NCBI GenBank assembly: GCA_030141605.1 | Contig: JAQGDQ010000825.1 | Span: 27,227 to 91,226, forward strand | DNA length: 64,000 nt | Reading direction: 5' to 3' | Origin: Tubiluchus corallicola | Taxonomy: Eukaryota; Priapulida; Priapulimorpha; Priapulimorphida; Tubiluchidae | Shown here: piece by piece, positions 45,818 through 55,814 of the stretch | Layout: each line of letters starts with the position of its first letter | How positions within the stretch are numbered: the stretch's first letter is position 1 | Translations under genes and position numbers: made by a program | Notes under the pieces: generated by a model | Seen by the model: the letters and a program-made list of their open reading frames with translations, nothing else | What the model was told of the DNA's origin: nothing | Database searches by the model: none

Positions 45818-48800
45818 ATTCGAGGCTACAGCTTCGACGAGGGCACCATTTGCGGCGATCTATACACCAAACGAAAGGTCTCGATCTAGTGTCGTGCCAT
45901 TGGGGGTTTATTTTTCAAATTGGGCCCACCGCGAGGAACTGGTAGGCGAAAAACCTCCAAAAATGGCCATTTTTCGGCCGTTTTTTTTTGCAAAACTTAT
46001 ACGTCTGAGATCTGGAGAACGGGAACGGGCCATGGGTGGTGCTGGCTATGGATAGATAGCCCGTTCACCTGTGGGTGTAGTAGGCATATAATCTTGCATA
46101 TTTTTCACGTTATAAGAGCACACTTTTTCTGTTTTCATTGTTACCAGCTGACAGGTATGAAGCCTCATAACGTATGTTCCTTCATTTGACTTGAAAAGTA
46201 ATTATATCAAAGAAAAACCGTTTTTAACAAAGTCAAAGACAAATTTTCATTCAGCATAAAGCTTTCACAACAGTAACTGCATACTAGCTTTCAGAGGTTT
46301 CCAAAAAACTTTTGGCAAAATAAAGTTTCGATTATATATTAATAATAACAACACACACTGCGTGAGGGACAGTACTTTTTCTATGTAAAGCCAGATACCA
46401 TGTCGCTTGAACTGTGTGCGCACTGTGCTGAGCTGTGAAGCAAACAATACTGCCCTCACATGCTCTGGAGCTTACAAGTATAAATAAGAACTAAAGAAAA
46501 AAGACTTACTGTATTTAATATTATCGATAATTCCACGGTAGTTCCACGGTACCTATACACGAGCCGGCGCTGTACAACTATCTCTTTTAAAATGCATGTC
46601 TATTGAGCTTGGATATTTGCAGTACTTGCCTTCCCCTTTTAAACCTACGTACTTATTTGAAAAGAGAAAAGAATTTGCTCTTTTCGCTGTCAAAAAGCAC
46701 AAATTTTTTTGTCGCAATTCGCTTCTTTTTGTAACTTGTAAATTGGACAAACTTATGATAACTGTACATTTTATCTTGTATTTTCCCTGCAATGCAGCAT
46801 AAATGCCGGATGCAAGGCACTACCTGCTTTACTGAACATCAAAGAGGTGATGAGACAGAGACAGTGTACTGATGTGTGGAGCAACAAGGATGAATTACCA
46901 GTAAGTTTTCCTCTGCATGTCAGGTAAAACAATTTTTTTAAACCGATTGTCCAGCAATGACGTGGTCAGCTGTTTTGATAAGTATGCATGGTTTTGTAAT
47001 TTTGCCATCATCACTTGCAGATGTTATGCCTCTAGTGGCGAGGCTCGTAGCTAAAATTACTGAGGCTGCTACTTCAGAAAATTTTTAGCTATTATTTTAA
47101 TACTGTGTAAAACTTAACAAACATATGTAATTTTAATGTTGTAATTGTAATTTTAAACAACCAAATATACATGAACTTTATAAAATCCCAAACAAAAAAT
47201 ATTGTTTACTTACGATTAGCAGTTCAAGAATACGCAGGTATACGGCTTTTAAGCACGTGACAACTGACAACACACACTGCGTGAGTGACAGTACTTTTTC
47301 TATGTAAAGTGCAGCGTCTTATCTCACCACGTCGCTTGAACTGTGTGCGCACTCTGTTGAGCTGTGAAGCAAACAATACTACCCTCACGTGCTCTGGACC
47401 TTACAAGTATAAATAAGAACTAAAGAAAAACGACTCACTATATTTAATATTATCGATAATATATAGTGAAAATAGGGGGCACTGCTGTTCCACGGTACCT
47501 AGACATGAGTCGCCACTGTATAACTCTCTCTTTTAAAATGCATGTCTATTGAGCTTGGATATTTTGTAAGGACTATATTGTGCTGCACAGCAAGAATAGT
47601 TTCCTCTTATAACTTGAAATAATAGTAGTGCAGAGTCAAACAGTTATTACAGGCTTTTTCTGTTTCGTGTTGTGGAGATCGCTGGCATCAATTAGAATTG
47701 CATAGAACATTGTAGAATGTACCGTTGGAATGACCGCCTTACTGTCTGGAACGTTCTGGAACATTACTTCTGGAAGTTTCTACAGCGCGCTATATAAGGC
47801 AAAGCAGGCCGCCAACACGGGAGCTCACAGGACACACGCAGATCTCGCACGGACACATACTTGTATACTTACATTTTCAGATACACTTAAACATTTTCCA
47901 GATTTTCACGTTTATAGTAATCGTTTCTTGTTACTTCATACTTTTGTGTTGTAGAATTCTCGCTTAATAAACTAGTTTAATTTGACGACGTGTTTTCTGG
48001 TTTTCTCTACGAGCCTTCCGAGAGAAACAAAACATAACAACTCGAAAAGTTTAATCAAGTGTCCCTATATATTTCTGGCTTTGCTTTATTAACTGAACTA
48101 GGTTGTACAGTGGTACACGTGGAGTACAATTAAATTAAAACAGTATTACAGTTAGGATGGCGCGCCATTACAAAAGATTAATGTAAGCGATCTGCATGCA
48201 TACCTATGTCTGCAAGGATTGAGGATCATCGGTTCAGATCCTAGGCTTGCTAATAACTTTTTTTGTATTTTTTTTCACTTATTTTTGCCGCCAATATTCT
48301 AGCACTGCTTAAAAAAATTCCCATTTTTTGTTGTAATAAATTGGAGTTCTTTTACTTTATTCACAGGTGGAAGTTGATCTTGGTCCGGAGTGTCGTTTTC
48401 ATTCGATATTTGCTTGTCCAATTCTACGACAGCAGAGCACGGATCACAATCCGCCCGTCCGGCTGATTTGTGGACACGTGATTTCTCGGGATGCCCTCAA
48501 CAAGCTGGCCAATGGCAATAAGTAAATTTTTTTTGATTACTTAAAGCAATTGTTAAAAAATTGCAAGCGACAATTTTCTTTATTTCTCTCGCAGTCAAAT
48601 ACCTTACCAGATGCTTCTATGAATTAACAATATACACTGTGATAATGATGATGATGTTCGTCCTTCGAATCGAAGATGACCATAGTGACAGGGATAAAAG
48701 GTCAGTTTTGGGGGTTGTCATTCCTTTGATGAGCTGGAAGGTGACTGACTATGCCAATTCTGGCCTGGAAACTTCTTTGGCATTTGGCACAGGTGAGGCT

Positions 48801-50116
48801 GGGTGTTTGGACCTGTTGTTAGGCAGTGTCACATGCCTTGCGTCTCCTGCGCTTCTCCTCTGCCTCCTCAATTCTTTTCGCCTCTGCTGTCTTAGCCCCT
48901 GTGGTGATGGCACTCCGCCATGCTGAGCGATCAATTGTGCAAGGGTTTCCATTGAGCGGATATCCATGCTGAGCTCCTTGCGTGACGCCTTCAGGCCCGT
49001 TTCTTTGGTCGCCCAACCTTTCTCTTTCCAGACACAAGTTCTCCATAGAGCATCTTCTTTGGTATGCTGTGGTCTGGCATGCGAATCACATGTCCTGCCT
49101 CCTGTCCACCGAACTTGTGCTTTGAGGAGGAGTGTATGGATGCTGTCAGGTCTTTTAAGTACCTCTGTGTCTGGCACCTTGTCCTGCCACTTGATGTATG
49201 CACATAGAGCATTGTAGGCTGAAAGAGGTCTCGTTTGTGTGGAGTCAGAGGATACATATCAGAGATGGGCGGATAGCTGATTTGCGGTTGCGGAATCCGC
49301 ACTTTCGGGCCTATTGTGGTTTGTGGTGCGCTGTGACGGGTATGATATGGTCGGGTGATGTACTATGTACATTGTGTGGCGTGAGTTGTTGTTGAGGGTT
49401 TAACAAGAAAAATAGGGGTTTAGCAAGCCTAGTTGTTGCCTACATTTTTGCGGATAATGTGGAAACGCGGATATTCAGTTTTCACCCAATCTGCGGATTT
49501 TGCGGATGCAGATACTCTCAGTTGAGGATTTTTCGGTTGTGGTTAATCGGAAAACTGATATCCGCCCATCTCTGATAAAAATGATATCTGCCCATCTCTG
49601 ATAAAAGTGATATCCGCCAATCTCTGATAAAAGTGATATCTGCCCATCTCTGATAAAAGTGATATCCGCTCATCTCCGATAAAAGTGATATCTGCCCATC
49701 TCTGATAAAAGTGATATCCGCTCATCTCTGATAAAAGTGATATCCGCTCATCTCTGATAAAAGTGATATCCGCCCATCTCTGATAAGAGTGATATCCGCC
49801 CATCTCTGATAAGAGTGATATCCGCCCATCTCTGATAAAAGTGATATCCGCCCATCTCTGATAAAAGTGATATTCGCCCATCTGTAATAAAAGTGATATC
49901 TGCCCATCTCTGATAAAAGTGATATCAGACCATCTCTGATGCGATAAATGAAATTGAATTGAAATTTAAGTGATATTTTATTGGTTGAACACCAGCAATT
50001 GTTGCTATAGTTACACTGTATCATCATCACTGCTTTTTGATTTTTTTTCCAGAGTAAAGTGTCCGTATTGTCCGGTGGAACAAAACCCTGCAGATGCCAA
50101 ACTGGTGTATTTTTGA
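38866..50116 (+). CDS. RMND5A: E3 ubiquitin ligase subunit RMND5 (GID/CTLH complex)
   Basis: Nine exons: 38866-39001, 39227-39372, 40299-40436, 41988-42088, 43776-43942, 44868-45033, 46798-46900, 48367-48521 and 50053-50116. GT-AG phases agree throughout and give 391 aa, the same length as human RMND5A. With MAEA, RMND5 forms the catalytic RING pair of the CTLH/GID ligase. The start [18 protein letters not shown] matches the family, so the in-frame ATG 54 nt upstream is not preferred. A LisH-like segment ([15 protein letters not shown]) lies near 120-140, then the CTLH region near 150-205. The non-canonical RING spans about 336-377 (C336, C354, H356, C374, C377; [25 protein letters not shown]). 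The invertebrate gene is probably co-orthologous to RMND5A and RMND5B. Exon 6's donor has been amplified in tandem. Confidence 0.96.
39719..40204. mobile_element. pogo/Tigger-type MITE (in RMND5 intron 2)
   Basis: Termini CAGTCAACCT and AGGTTGACTG are inverse. The subterminal CTCGGATATAAGGGACACC and repeated CTTATAAGCGAG-like blocks are typical of Tc1/mariner-pogo elements, and TA flanks both ends (39717-39718, 40205-40206). The 486-bp body encodes no transposase. Confidence 0.85.
40540..41640 (-). mobile_element. Non-autonomous element with 72-bp array, copy 2 (in RMND5 intron 3)
   Basis: About nine 72-bp units (40556-41175), then about 450 bp of flank, are the reverse complement of the element at 5845-6840. 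The terminal junction near 40545 (TTAAAGAAAAGAA) is the inverse of that at 6826-6837. Units here are more diverged than in copy 1. Open frames through the array are artefacts. Confidence 0.7.
42728..43705. mobile_element. hAT-type non-autonomous element (in RMND5 intron 4)
   Basis: Inverted termini CAGTGGTGGCTCGTG and ACAAGCCACCACTG, with imperfect 8-bp flanking duplications ATAAGGAA/ATTAGGAG. The terminal block with GCAGCACCCCCTATTTTCAC is shared, inverted, with the related element ending at 47518. About 978 bp, no transposase. Confidence 0.75.
43963..44100 (-). mobile_element. SINE 3'-end fragment with ATT tail (in RMND5 intron 5)
   Basis: After an AAT/GAT trinucleotide tract comes CTTTATTTAAAGTCGGCTTTTGG and about 50 bp more, nearly identical to the 3' part of the SINE at 44489-44776. 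The tRNA-like head is missing. It begins about 20 bp after the RMND5 exon 5 donor. Confidence 0.7.
44370..44470 (-). repeat. Dispersed repeat E2 fragment, copy 4
   Basis: The block with CTTGAAATTTTATATCACTTACATG, followed by CAAAGCTTGTGTT and CTGTATAAAAC-GT, matches 29318-29395 in the same orientation. It abuts the SINE tail. Confidence 0.6.
44489..44776 (-). mobile_element. tRNA-derived SINE with (ATT)n tail (in RMND5 intron 5)
   Basis: On the minus strand the head reads GACGGTTTAGTCAACTGGTA, an A-box-like stretch, then GTGAGTTCGAACCAGC, an excellent B box, about 35 nt later, as in a tRNA gene. A unique body and a 3' end AAATAAAGATT followed by ATT repeats complete a SINE of about 290 bp. 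The truncated second copy at 43963 proves mobility. The tRNA part lacks an intact fold at its 3' side, so it is not a functional tRNA. Confidence 0.8.
45002..45425 (+). repeat. 53-bp minisatellite made from the RMND5 exon 6 splice-donor junction
   Basis: Eight units of 53 bp. The first is the authentic end of exon 6 (GGAAAGTCCACTCACTGTCAG) plus donor GTATCACTCATTTG. Donor positions fall every 53 bp at 45034, 45087, 45140, 45193, 45246, 45299, 45352 and 45405. Units five and six have TT in place of GT, so six intact donors remain. The in-frame stop at 45101-45103 and the 53-nt period mean only the first donor yields full-length RMND5. Confidence 0.95.
46255..46577 (-). mobile_element. hAT-related fragment directly upstream of RMND5 exon 7
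   Basis: Shares most of its length with 47200-47560 in the same direction (ACACACACTGCGTGAG, CGCTTGAACTGTGTGCGCAC, AAATGCATGTCTATTGAGC). It ends near a CGAGCCGGCGCTG terminus. The other end is not identifiable, so it is truncated. Confidence 0.65.
47033..47518. mobile_element. hAT-related non-autonomous element (in RMND5 intron 7)
   Basis: Termini TAGTGGCGAGGCTCGTAG and GAGTCGCCACTG are approximately inverse, with 8-bp flanks TATGCCTC/TATAACTC (6 of 8 match). The block GAAAATAGGGGGCACTGC near the right end is the inverse of that in the element at 42728. With the fragment at 46255 it brackets exon 7. Confidence 0.65.
47668..48039 (+). mobile_element. Solo LTR, copy 1 (in RMND5 intron 7)
   Basis: A 372-bp unit opening TGTTGTGGAGATCG and closing ACATAACA carries a TATA box (TATATAAGG at 47791) and a downstream AATAAA, the order expected for U3-R-U5. 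A second copy with the same orientation and ends lies at 57582-57932. No internal retroviral-type genes or primer-binding site follow, so it is a solo LTR. The flanking 5-bp duplication is not convincing here. Confidence 0.75.
48650..49245 (-). mobile_element. LINE C-terminal fragment (in RMND5 intron 8)
   Basis: On the minus strand the frames read [20 protein letters not shown], then [20 protein letters not shown], and after a shift a WRSA-containing block and [18 protein letters not shown]. This is the carboxy-terminal region of a common non-LTR element type (the WtGHV-RM-d-RiPK--LYGEL--GKR--G-PKKR signature). At least one frameshift separates the blocks, so it is a dead 5'-truncated copy. 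Confidence 0.8.
49260..49574. mobile_element. hAT-like MITE whose right end founds a minisatellite
   Basis: Inverted termini CAGAGATGGGCGGATA and TATCCGCCCATCTCTG enclose 315 bp, with flanks ATACATAT/ATAAAAAT (6 of 8). The right terminus plus about 10 bp of flank is the repeat unit of the array at 49559-49945. Confidence 0.75.
49559..49945. repeat. 26-bp minisatellite derived from the MITE terminus
   Basis: About 15 units of 26 bp reading ATCCGCCCATCTCTG plus ATAAAAGTGAT, with variants (TCTGCCC, CGCTCATC). The first 15 nt are the MITE's right terminal sequence, and the rest matches the flank following it. It lies about 110 bp before the RMND5 exon 9 acceptor. Confidence 0.92.
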
Positions 50117-50350
50117 CCCAAGCTATTTAATGATCTTGCAACACTAGCCCGTTTGACGTGACACGTTTTCAAACGAAATTAATAGTAGCAAAACGAAGTT
50201 ATATGGTTATGCCTTGTAGGTTTCGACGCTTCGCCAGAATGGGTCTATTTCGATGGGTGTAAATTTGATAGCCATTTTGATATTTTTTTCTACACTGTGT
50301 CTATTCCTGTATTATTGGAAATCCTCTTTTTTTCTGATTTGACAAGAAAG

Positions 50351-50493
50351 TGTGTGCGTGCGTGCATGTGCGTGCGTGTGTGTGTGTGTGCGTGCGCGCG
50401 TGTGTTTATGTGTACGTGTGTGTGTGTGTTTGTGTGCGTATGTGTTTCTGTGTGTGTGTGCGTGCGCGTGTGTGTTTGTGCGTGTTTGTGTGT
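50351..50493. repeat. TG/CG dinucleotide tract in the RMND5 3' UTR
   Basis: Imperfect GT repeats with GC interruptions between the RMND5 stop codon and its polyadenylation signal. Confidence 0.95.
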
Positions 50494-50504
50494 GGTGTTT
50501 ATGA

Positions 50505-50510
50505 AATAAA
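50505..50510 (+). terminator. RMND5 polyadenylation signal
   Basis: AATAAA lies 389 bp after the RMND5 stop codon (50116) and is the first canonical signal downstream. Confidence 0.65.
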
Positions 50511-51074
50511 GCATAATTAACAACATTGCTTGCTGAATACTTAAATCTTTTTTGTAGTTTTGTAGAATTTCTTCAATCAGTTTTTCTCTGCTGTTTAATT
50601 TTGCTTAATTTCTTGGGTAATGTTTGTTTTTGCAGCTTAAAGCTACGACTCCATGTGAGCGTAGTGCGTGATCCGTAATGCATTAATGCGTATTCAGACG
50701 ATAGCTATCACGTTCATGTGAATACGTATCACGCATTACATACACATGGAAACACTTTCACGTGTTTAAATATAAACTGTTGGATATGCATTACTGATCA
50801 CGCGTCACGCACGCATGGAAACACTTCTACATGTTAAATATAAACTGTTGTATCACGGATCATGCATTACGTACACATGGAAAGACTTCTACGTGTTTAA
50901 ATACAAAACTGTTGTATCAGGCATTACGCGCACATGGAGTCGTTACCTTTAGAATTAGAAAACAATGAAAAAGTGAAACGGTAACTTTCATAATTGTTCT
51001 TATTAAAATTGAAGAAAATATTACAGCAAATAAAAATGAATATTTTATCCTAAAGTGCGTAACTAATAGTGCAA

Positions 51075-52343
51075 TCCTTCATCACTTTCTATGTGCTGCA
51101 ATCCTTTATCACTTTCTATGTGCTGCAATCCTTCATCACTTTCTATGTGCTGCAATCCTTTATCACTTCTATGTGCTGCAATCCTTTATCACTTTCTATG
51201 TGCTGCAATCCTTCATCACTTTCTATGTGCTGCAATCCTTCATCACTTTCTATGTGCTGCAATCCTTTATCACTTTCTATGTGCTGCAATCTTTCATCAC
51301 TTTCTATGTGCTGCAATCCTTCATCACTTTCTATGTGCTGCAATCCTTCATCACTTTCTATGTGCTGTAATCCTTCATCACTTTCTATGTGCTGCAATCC
51401 TTCATCACTTTCTATGTGCTGCAATCCTTTATCACTTTCTATGTGCTGCAATCCTTCATCACTTTCTATGTGCTGCAATCCTTTATCACTTTCTATGTGC
51501 TGCAATCCTTCATCACTTTCTATGTGCTGCAATCCTTCATCACTTTCTATGTGCTGCAATCCTTCATCACTTTCTATGTGCTGCAATCCTTCATCACTTT
51601 CTGTGTGCTGCAATCCTTTATCACTTTCTATGTGCTGCAATCTTTCATCACTTTCTATGTGCTGCAATCCTTCATCACTTTCTATGTGCTGCAATCCTTC
51701 ATCACTTTCTATGTGCTGCAATCCTTCATCACTTTCTGTGTGCTGCAATCCTTTATCACTTTCTATGTGCTGCAATCTTTCATCACTTTCTATGTGCTGC
51801 AATCCTTCATCACTTTCTATGTGCTGCAATCCTTCATCACTTTCTATGTGCTGCAATCTTTCATCACTTTCTATGTGCTGCAATCCTTCATCACTTTCTA
51901 TGTGCTGCAATCCTTCATCACTTTCTATGTGCTGCAATCCTTCATCACTTTCTATGTGCTGCAATCCTTCATCACTTTCTGTGTGCTGCAATCCTTTATC
52001 ACTTTCTATGTGCTGCAATCCTTCATCACTTTCTATGTGCTGCAATCTTTCATCACTTTCTATGTGCTGCAATCCTTCATCACTTTCTATGTGCTGCAAT
52101 CCTTCGTCACTTTCTATGTGCTGCAATCCTTCATCACTTTCTATGTGCTGCAATCCTTCATCACTTTCTATGTGCTGCAATCCTTCATCACTTTCTATGT
52201 GCTGCAATCTTTCATCACTTTCTATGTGCTGCAATCCTTCGTCACTTTCTATGTGCTGCAATCCTTCATCACTTTCTATGTGCTGCAATCCTTCATCACT
52301 TTCTATGTGCTGCAATCCTTCATCACTTTCTATGTGCTGCAAT
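51075..52343. repeat. 27-bp minisatellite, about 47 copies, downstream of RMND5
   Basis: Unit CATCACTTTCTATGTGCTGC plus AATCCTT. Variation is almost entirely C/T in TTYATC, AATCYTT and CTRTGTG, with one 26-bp unit near 51165. Three plus-strand frames and one minus-strand frame stay open for up to 436 codons purely from the 27-bp period. It starts about 560 bp beyond the RMND5 polyadenylation signal. Confidence 0.97.
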
Positions 52344-52349
52344 AGATTT

Positions 52350-53290
52350 TCTAGTTTGCCATTTTATCACCATTTTTAGTCTATTGTTATTGGCTTAAAT
52401 CAAAATAACTATTAACAGATCAATTAACTGTCGGTTTTTAAATTTTATTAACTTTAAATGCAGAAAATATTCTCCTATCCCAACGGGTATGAAAGGTTAA
52501 ATGATGAATTTTGTCATGGAGATCACTTATGTGTCACTCTTACGTATTCAAATTGGTGTGCTATGTAATGGCACCCTTAATTAAAGCACCTCAAGATCAC
52601 ATAAAGACTGTACAGAAAATATTCTCCAGCAGACTACTAATGTATTCCAACATTCAAACTGTTTGTACACGAGATGTCATATGAATGTCTCTCAGCTCCC
52701 GGACTAAGAATACCAAGGTGGTAAAAAATTAAGAAATGACTTTAAGTTTTAGTTAAGCGTGCCGTGGACGGCTGCAGGGTTCCGAAGGAGTGATCCTAGA
52801 TTTGCTGTGTTACGAAGTTTTGGTGCAACCTTCCTAACTGCAAAACCCTTCGCATAGCAAAATGTAAATTTTCCGTTACGTAAAACTTTTGCGAGATATT
52901 TAATTTTTCAAACTTACACCCACTCGCGAATTTGTAAAGTAAATCGCACTCAAATGCCACTTTAAAGACAAACGGAACTGTTCATCTGTCCATTCAAAAA
53001 GACATGGACTTTTAGCTTGTAAATATTGTCATTTATTTAATGTGCTTAATAAGTTCTGTACATACGGTGATGTATTTCGCTAAGAAAAGTGCTGCAAATT
53101 AAGCGCTTTCATTTTTTTCTGTAATTGCCACAATTTAGCACGTTTTGCTGATATTTAATGTATTATAGAAAAATGCCTTTTCAATAAATTTTGCATTCAG
53201 GCAACTTTAGTCTAGTTCGTTACTAATATAGGTAATATTGTTGAGAAGATTAGTATGTACAACAATAATTACATTTCCTAGGTAAAAATA
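52350..53290. other. Intergenic, no gene seen
   Basis: AT-rich, no recognisable coding frame or element end. Confidence 0.5.
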
Positions 53291-53299
53291 TTTAAAAAC

Positions 53300-53683
53300 T
53301 AGGAGTGAGCATCGAACGCTCGAATTCGATTCGAACGAGTTTTTTTAGTTCGAACTCGATTCGAATCCAAAACTATAGATTCGAATAATTCAGCACTTCA
53401 ATCACACATGTTCTTTATCACTAAAACGATTGAAACATCATGCAATTAGCATAATTTAGCTGTGATTTCTGCGCACAATTTTAAACAAATTACTAGTCGT
53501 TTTATTGCAGAACAAAATCTAGTGATATGCATGATCTTTCTAAGACTAATTCTTACCGGTGGTTCGAAAATCTTTCGATCTCAATTCGAATTCGAAACAC
53601 TGAAGTTCGATTCGATTCGAATTAGAAAGTCACAAATTCGGTTCGATTCGAATTCGCTTTCTGGTAGAGAATGCTCACCCCTA
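53300..53683. mobile_element. hAT-type MITE
   Basis: Termini TAGGAGTGAGCAT and ATGCTCACCCCTA are inverse with one mismatch. Subterminal TTCGATTCGAA repeats occur on both sides. Flanks TTAAAAAC (53292-53299) and TTAAAAAT (53684-53691) agree at 7 of 8 positions. 384 bp, non-coding. Confidence 0.88.
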
Positions 53684-53699
53684 TTAAAAATGTGTAGAA

Positions 53700-55814
53700 A
53701 ATGAGCGTTGTCTATTCAAATTTTACATACTTGGTGTTGGTCAAGTCTTACGGCTCTTTTCATTTACTGTGTGGTAAGAAGGCCTACACGTGTTGCTATA
53801 AGTAGTTTTTGTATTAATATTTATTCAAGTGACAGTTTTGTAATAAAATGCCTTTGATAAAAGGAATCGGTTCTTTTGTTTAATTGGCGTTCACTGTTCG
53901 GTTCACGAAGTTTTTCAAATGCGAATTAAAATCATCTCCAGTTTCAGCCCCAGCATGATTTCCAAACTTATCTTTGGAATTTGGCAAGTTTGGTACTACT
54001 GATTTTAGAAGTACTCGCTCATTGAATTTGTTATCGCTTTCATTTTAAAACTCAAGCGGTATGGAACAATGTCTAAAATCATCAAAAAAAAAACGTTTGA
54101 AACCCTTGAAATCATACTAGCAGTCCCAGTTGCTATTTATATACACATATGTATATACATATTTTAGTTGTTAAAAAACTTTCAGAACACTGTATTTAGA
54201 AATCTATTAGTACCAATTCTATGTGCTGGGATAATATTTATGTGGTGCTGGGTAAGCCACTGGCAAAGTCATAGGAAGTGGTGCTGGGTAAGCCACTGGC
54301 AAAGTCATAGGAAGTGGTCCTGTTACGCCACTGGCAAAGCCATGTCTAGAATTGTCAAATCTGCAAGCCACGTCAAGCCTGCAGTTTTTAACTAAAATCT
54401 CCAGTTTTTAATTGCATCAAACAAATTTGATAAATGTCGTCTCAAGAAATACGTACGCTTATTTAGTCATATTCATAAAAGAGGTACACCGATCAATTCG
54501 CTTAAACATTATCAAGATATATTTTAATATTTCAACACGAGGTCACATAGACACAAGAAATGAGCAACGTTATTGTAATGATGTTAGCAAATTATAGTGC
54601 ATCACACAGCAAACTAAGATGAATCAACTTTCACCAGTGATATACTAAGTAGCTTCAAGACGAATTTGCATTCACTTGTCACACAGACTTTAGGTATGAT
54701 ATGGCATTAACTATTTATCACACTACATGCGCTATGCAAAATGCTAAAAACGCGATATTTCTAGTTGTGAATGACACACGTACCGTGTCATCTGCCTGCA
54801 GTCATTAATGAACTGCAAATTATGGTGTGAAAGGGGCACAAATGATATTAATGACACATACCGTGTCATCTGCAGTCATTAATGAACTGCAAATTATGGT
54901 GTGAAAGGGGCACAACTAATATTACCAAGAGTCTTTAGTAACTGTCACTATTGTTCATTAAAATATTAGTTAGATTGTACCTAGTTTTGTAATTTACGAC
55001 TTACTAATGATGCGCACTGAAACGAAGATAAATGCATATTCTGTTACGAAATGTGGGTAAACAACGTCAACATAAACAAACCAAGCACCATCGATCAAAA
55101 GCCATAAACGAGCAAAGAATTATATAATTATCTACTATATTATCATAGGAATTTGAAATTGCACTCTGGGATATGGCAACAATGAACAAAAAATAAACTG
55201 GACAAACGTACAATACTTATCTCATGAAATGGAATGCACTCTTTGGAATAAAGCTAGATCTACCCTCACGTCAGCAGTATACATGATGATAATACTTATA
55301 TTATATGCTAAAGCAAACTGTAATACAAAAATTAAACATGTTATATGAATATGAAGTCGGTCAACTTTCTTTTAAAAACGCAACAGGAATACTTAATACG
55401 CAGAAAACTGGACAGAGTCTTTAAAGAAAGGATAAATCATATCGAATAGATTAGATACTCTCCGTAACTGATGAGACAGACTTCCGTAAGTGTCGCCTTA
55501 ATCACATTATACGCGTTAAAGATTTGAGAAACTGCCTTAGAAAGCGGTCCATAGAATGTGCTGGAAAAGTACGCTGTCGTTCGGGCACGTTTTTGATTTT
55601 AAATGTCAGTTATGAATTTAATTAATTATGAATAAAGATCAGTTGGGAATCATTAAACAGTGCAGCTAATTAAACGCAACAAACTTCTGTAGTGACATGC
55701 TACAATTCAAACACTGCTGTAATCAATTATAAGTTTATATATCCCAAATAATCTTAACAACTAACAACAGTTTGTATGTAAAGCTGTGTTCACATTCTAA
55801 CGATTCAGCAGCAA
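53700..55814. other. Intergenic with small tandem duplications only
   Basis: A 36-bp unit (GTGGTGCTGGGTAAGCCACT plus 16 bp) is repeated two and a half times at 54242-54352, and a block of about 85 bp around TGTCATCTGCAGTCATTAATG is duplicated at 54770-54925. No gene was recognised. The 3' untranslated region of the unnamed gene at 55815 probably extends into the right part. Confidence 0.6.

Noticed and set aside
48157-48245. tRNA-like sequence with GGTTCAGATCC box
   Set aside because: Acceptor and D arms do not pair; could be SINE-derived but a single copy cannot show that.
51069-52398. Overlapping 300-436-codon open frames on both strands
   Set aside because: They are produced by a 27-bp tandem repeat; they start and stop with the array and have no domain or splice context.
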